From positions 1-55,397 of the forward strand of contig JBATUR010000056.1 in the NCBI GenBank assembly GCA_049671305.1: 55,397 nt of DNA, read 5' to 3'. The DNA is from CADCTM01 sp049671305 (GTDB taxonomy: Bacteria; Cyanobacteriota; Cyanobacteriia; Cyanobacteriales; Coleofasciculaceae). The position numbers and the translations under genes were made by a program. The notes beneath the pieces are model-generated. The model was not told the origin of the DNA and made no database searches. It saw nothing but the letters and a program-made list of their open reading frames with translations. Positions 52,766 through 55,397 of this stretch are shown one piece after another (position 1 is the first letter of the stretch; each line of letters starts with the position of its first letter).

Positions 52766-55102
52766 CTAAATTGTTAAGCGCCGCTCGATCGCAGTATAAA
52801 AGCGATCGCATATTGCCGCCATCGTCACCTCAATTATCGGCAAATTATCCGCCATCACTTGTAAATTAGCATCCTGAGTCACAACACCAATATGCCAACT
52901 ACCTGCTAGCTGTTGATTTAGATAAGTTTCCCAACTGGCTTGATGTTCAGCAGCAACCGAAACCAAAATCCGCATCCCACTTTCCCCAAAAAGAATTTCA
53001 TCCCAACGCTGTCCAGAATCCTCAACAGGCAGCCCTAAACGAACTTTAGCCCCAAACTGATTAGCAATACAACATTCCGCCAGAGCCACCGCCAAGCCAC
53101 CTTCAGCGCAATCATGAGCTGATCGCAGCCAACCCTGACGAATACCATAGCGCGTTGCCATTTGTACAGCACGTTCAAGCTCAAAATCTACAACTGGCGG
53201 TTTGCCTGCAACTTGTCCATGAATTGTTGCCAAATATTCTGAACCACCCAAAGAAAGAGGAGGACTTGAGGCAGTTAGAGGTAAACCTAATAAATAAATT
53301 AAATCACCATCATTTTGCCAACCCAAACCGCATATTTTAGTTAAATCAGGAATTAAGCCCACCATGCCAATTACAGGCGTAGGATAAATCGGTTGAGGAT
53401 TACCCGTCGCGTCAAGGGTTTCGTTATAAAGCGAAACATTTCCCCCAGTGACAGGCGTTGCCATTTCCCGACAAGCTTCGGATATGCCTTGACAAGCCAA
53501 GTTTAACTGCCAATAACCAACCGGCTTTTCTGGGCTACCAAAATTAAGATTATCAGTAACGGCGATCGGTTCTGCGCCGACACAACTAAGGTTACGGGCA
53601 GCTTCGGCAACCACCATTTTTGCACCTTCATAAGGGTCAAGATAGACGTAACGGGAATTGCAGTCAACCGTTGCCGCAACACCAGGTTGAGAATTGGCTG
53701 TTTTTATCTTGCTATCAACAGGGCGCACTCGCACAACTGCGGCATCTGCACCACCAGGAAAAATTACCGTGTTATTTTGAACTTGATGGTCGTATTGACG
53801 ATAAACCCAACGCTTAGAAGCGATCGTGGGAGTATCAAGAAGTTCTAATAAAACCTCATTCCAAGTTTTAGTAGTACCTGAAATTTCTATACCCTTTGTA
53901 GTGCAAGCAGGCAAAGATTCAGGTGTCCATTCCCAAGCTTTTTGGGCATATTCTGGAGCTTCTGCCATCAATTCTCGGTGGTAAATTGGCGTATTATCAG
54001 CCAACGCCGTCGCCGGAATTTCTGCTGCTATTTTGCATTCAAATAATATTCTGACAATTGGTTCCTTAATTACTCTGCCAGCAACCACCGCTTGTAGTCC
54101 CCAACGGTGGAAAATCGCTATTAATTCTTCTTCTCGTCCCTTTTGGGCAACAAACAGCATCCTTTCCTGGGATTCTGAAAGCAGGTATTCATAAGGCACC
54201 ATACCTAATTCTCGTGCCGGAATTAAGTCTAAATCTAGTTCAATTCCTACTCCACCTTTGGCTGCCATTTCGGAAGTTGAACAAGTAAGTCCGGCGGCAC
54301 CCATATCTTGGGCGGCGACAACGGCACCAGTTTTAAAGGCTTCTAGGCAGGCTTCAATGAGAGATTTTTCCAAAAAAGGGTCGCCTACTTGCACCGCAGG
54401 GCGGTCATCCATCGATTTATCGCTTAATTCGGCACTGGCGAAACTTGCGCCGCCCATGCCGTCCCTACCCGTCGTAGAACCAACATATAGGACAGGGTTG
54501 CCGATGCCGGATGCGCCTGATTTAACAATTTCGCTGGTTTCCATTAATCCCAGCGCCATCACATTAACTAAAGGGTTGCCGTTGTATGCTGGGTCAAAAT
54601 AAACCTCGCCGCCGACGGTAGGGACGCCAACGCAGTTACCATAATGAGAAATTCCTGATACGACGCCATTAAATAGCCTGCGTGTACGGGCATCATCTAG
54701 GGAACCGAAGCGTAAGGAGTTCAGTAGGGCAATGGGACGCGCCCCCATTGTAAAGATATCTCGTAAGATACCACCAACGCCGGTTGCTGCACCTTGGAAG
54801 GGTTCGACGGCAGAAGGGTGGTTGTGAGATTCGATTTTGAAGGCTAGTTGTAGTCCATTACCTAAATCGATGACACCAGCATTTTCGCCGGGACCGACTA
54901 AAATACGTTCGCCTGTTGTGGGAAATTGTTTTAATAATGGGCGAGAATTCTTATAACAGCAATGTTCTGACCACATGACGCCGAACATCCCCAACTCAGC
55001 TTTGTTGGGATGACGCCCTAAACGTTGGACAATTTCTTCATATTCTTCGGGCTTTAAACGTTCAGCAGCTATTTCTTGAGGGGAAAAGGGAGGAGTAGAC
55101 AT
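52766..55102 (-). CDS. purL: Phosphoribosylformylglycinamidine synthase, PurL subunit
   Basis: A 778-residue small-type PurL from the ATG at 55102; a GTG three codons upstream is the alternative. Characteristic strings: MWSEHCCYKNSRPLLK, KIESHNHPSAVEPFQGAATGVGG, LLNSLRFG, TVGGEVYFD, AAQDMGAAGLTCSTSEMA, and FGSPEKPVGYWQL in the second half. It makes FGAM in step 4 of purine synthesis and needs separate PurQ and PurS, which are not in the window. The start has no strong ribosome site. Confidence 0.97.
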   Translation of the reverse strand: MSTPPFSPQEIAAERLKPEEYEEIVQRLGRHPNKAELGMFGVMWSEHCCYKNSRPLLKQFPTTGERILVGPGENAGVIDLGNGLQLAFKIESHNHPSAVEPFQGAATGVGGILRDIFTMGARPIALLNSLRFGSLDDARTRRLFNGVVSGISHYGNCVGVPTVGGEVYFDPAYNGNPLVNVMALGLMETSEIVKSGASGIGNPVLYVGSTTGRDGMGGASFASAELSDKSMDDRPAVQVGDPFLEKSLIEACLEAFKTGAVVAAQDMGAAGLTCSTSEMAAKGGVGIELDLDLIPARELGMVPYEYLLSESQERMLFVAQKGREEELIAIFHRWGLQAVVAGRVIKEPIVRILFECKIAAEIPATALADNTPIYHRELMAEAPEYAQKAWEWTPESLPACTTKGIEISGTTKTWNEVLLELLDTPTIASKRWVYRQYDHQVQNNTVIFPGGADAAVVRVRPVDSKIKTANSQPGVAATVDCNSRYVYLDPYEGAKMVVAEAARNLSCVGAEPIAVTDNLNFGSPEKPVGYWQLNLACQGISEACREMATPVTGGNVSLYNETLDATGNPQPIYPTPVIGMVGLIPDLTKICGLGWQNDGDLIYLLGLPLTASSPPLSLGGSEYLATIHGQVAGKPPVVDFELERAVQMATRYGIRQGWLRSAHDCAEGGLAVALAECCIANQFGAKVRLGLPVEDSGQRWDEILFGESGMRILVSVAAEHQASWETYLNQQLAGSWHIGVVTQDANLQVMADNLPIIEVTMAAICDRFYTAIERRLTI

Positions 55103-55172
55103 GGAACCCACAGGACTTATGGCACAGGCTTTATTTTACCGACATCTTTGCTCTTAATGTTGTCAGCGCCTC

Positions 55173-55205
55173 AGATCTCCGACTTCTTGGAGAAGTCGGA
55201 GATCT
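55173..55205. repeat. Palindromic hairpin element, copy 4
   Basis: Perfect 15-bp arms AGATCTCCGACTTCT and AGAAGTCGGAGATCT with a TGG loop. Related to 2245, 5139 and 19935. It lies between the end of a methyltransferase gene and purL. Confidence 0.85.
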
Positions 55206-55215
55206 CCTCTTCAAT

Positions 55216-55397
55216 TTAAATTTTTTGGGCAACTTGAACTGCTGCCAGATAGGAAATTGGGACACTTGTTCCATGTCTTGATAAAACTTCCCTTAAACCA
55301 TTAAACACATTCTCTTTCTGCTGCGGTTCTAACACTCTATAGTTTGAGAACGTATTTAACAGCATTAGATAGCGATCAATGCTATAAGTATCTTCAC
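55216..55397 (-). CDS. C-terminal end of a SAM-dependent methyltransferase (partial)
   Basis: Open on the minus strand from the right edge to a TAA at 55216-55218, about 60 codons. The sequence DRYLMLLNTFSNYRVLEP and then QQKENVFNGLREVLSRHG, ending VPISYLAAVQVAQKI, matches the C-terminal part of cyanobacterial methyltransferases of the trans-aconitate type. The SAM-binding domain is outside the window. It would lie upstream of purL on the same strand. Confidence 0.7.
   Translation of the reverse strand, partial: EDTYSIDRYLMLLNTFSNYRVLEPQQKENVFNGLREVLSRHGTSVPISYLAAVQVAQKI

Overview
The window is a piece of cyanobacterial chromosome. The evidence is the frequent HIP1 octamer (GCGATCGC) and its core, found inside genes and between them, together with genes typical of the phylum: a CrtD-type carotenoid desaturase, the NADP-capable Gap2 GAPDH, an SLH/OprB iron-uptake porin, a TLP40-like lumenal cyclophilin, an Npun_R2479-type HD protein, a Ycf21-like chorismate lyase and an orthocaspase with an SH3-like tail. 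Gene content suggests a filamentous or otherwise large-genome cyanobacterium; the genus cannot be fixed by reading alone.

Layout. 1-9000: a NERD/SF1-helicase gene cut by the left edge, an M16 peptidase plus fructosamine-kinase-like pair, crtD and a large SLH porin. 9000-17000: an accessory stretch with a 1492-residue SF1 helicase (possible RelE-like N-terminus, helical-repeat C-terminal half), an HD metalloprotein, a remnant of a DUF433 antitoxin, a ParD/ParE pair, a HEPN-like protein bracketed by a 27-bp direct repeat, and a small protein with a Nif11-like N-terminus. Just before proS lie two halves of one class II (leucine-type) tRNA in inverted order, the 3' half first. 17250-36000: mainly housekeeping genes: proS, DUF2993 and GerMN envelope proteins, an ArsR regulator, efp-accB, a lumenal cyclophilin, thiL, gap2, nadD, murC-murB, a YbaB protein, an SGNH hydrolase, a low-molecular-weight phosphatase, a NarL-type response regulator, a cupin and a one-cysteine peroxiredoxin. 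36000-46000: pentapeptide-repeat membrane protein, methyltransferase, several unrecognised cyanobacterial proteins, a CofE-like protein and a hybrid histidine kinase. 45370-50212: an osmoprotectant-type ABC transporter whose permease gene is separated from its ATPase and binding-protein genes by an orthocaspase gene on the opposite strand. 50345-55397: a chorismate lyase, a 7-unit tandem repeat, purF, purL and the end of a methyltransferase gene.

Genes that act together: murC and murB (peptidoglycan precursors); purL and purF (purines); efp then accB (a closely spaced pair); the 111-residue protein and thiL (ATGA overlap); parD and parE (ATGA overlap); the three ABC transporter genes; and the 218-residue protein with the CofE-like protein (stop and start directly adjacent). 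Dispersed palindromes are a prominent noncoding feature: four related hairpins with paired changes in their arms, two other hairpin types, and a hairpin apparently expanded into a tandem array over the stop codon of the chorismate lyase gene.

The observation most worth following is the permuted tRNA at about 17009-17102, with a structured-looking noncoding stretch just upstream of it.
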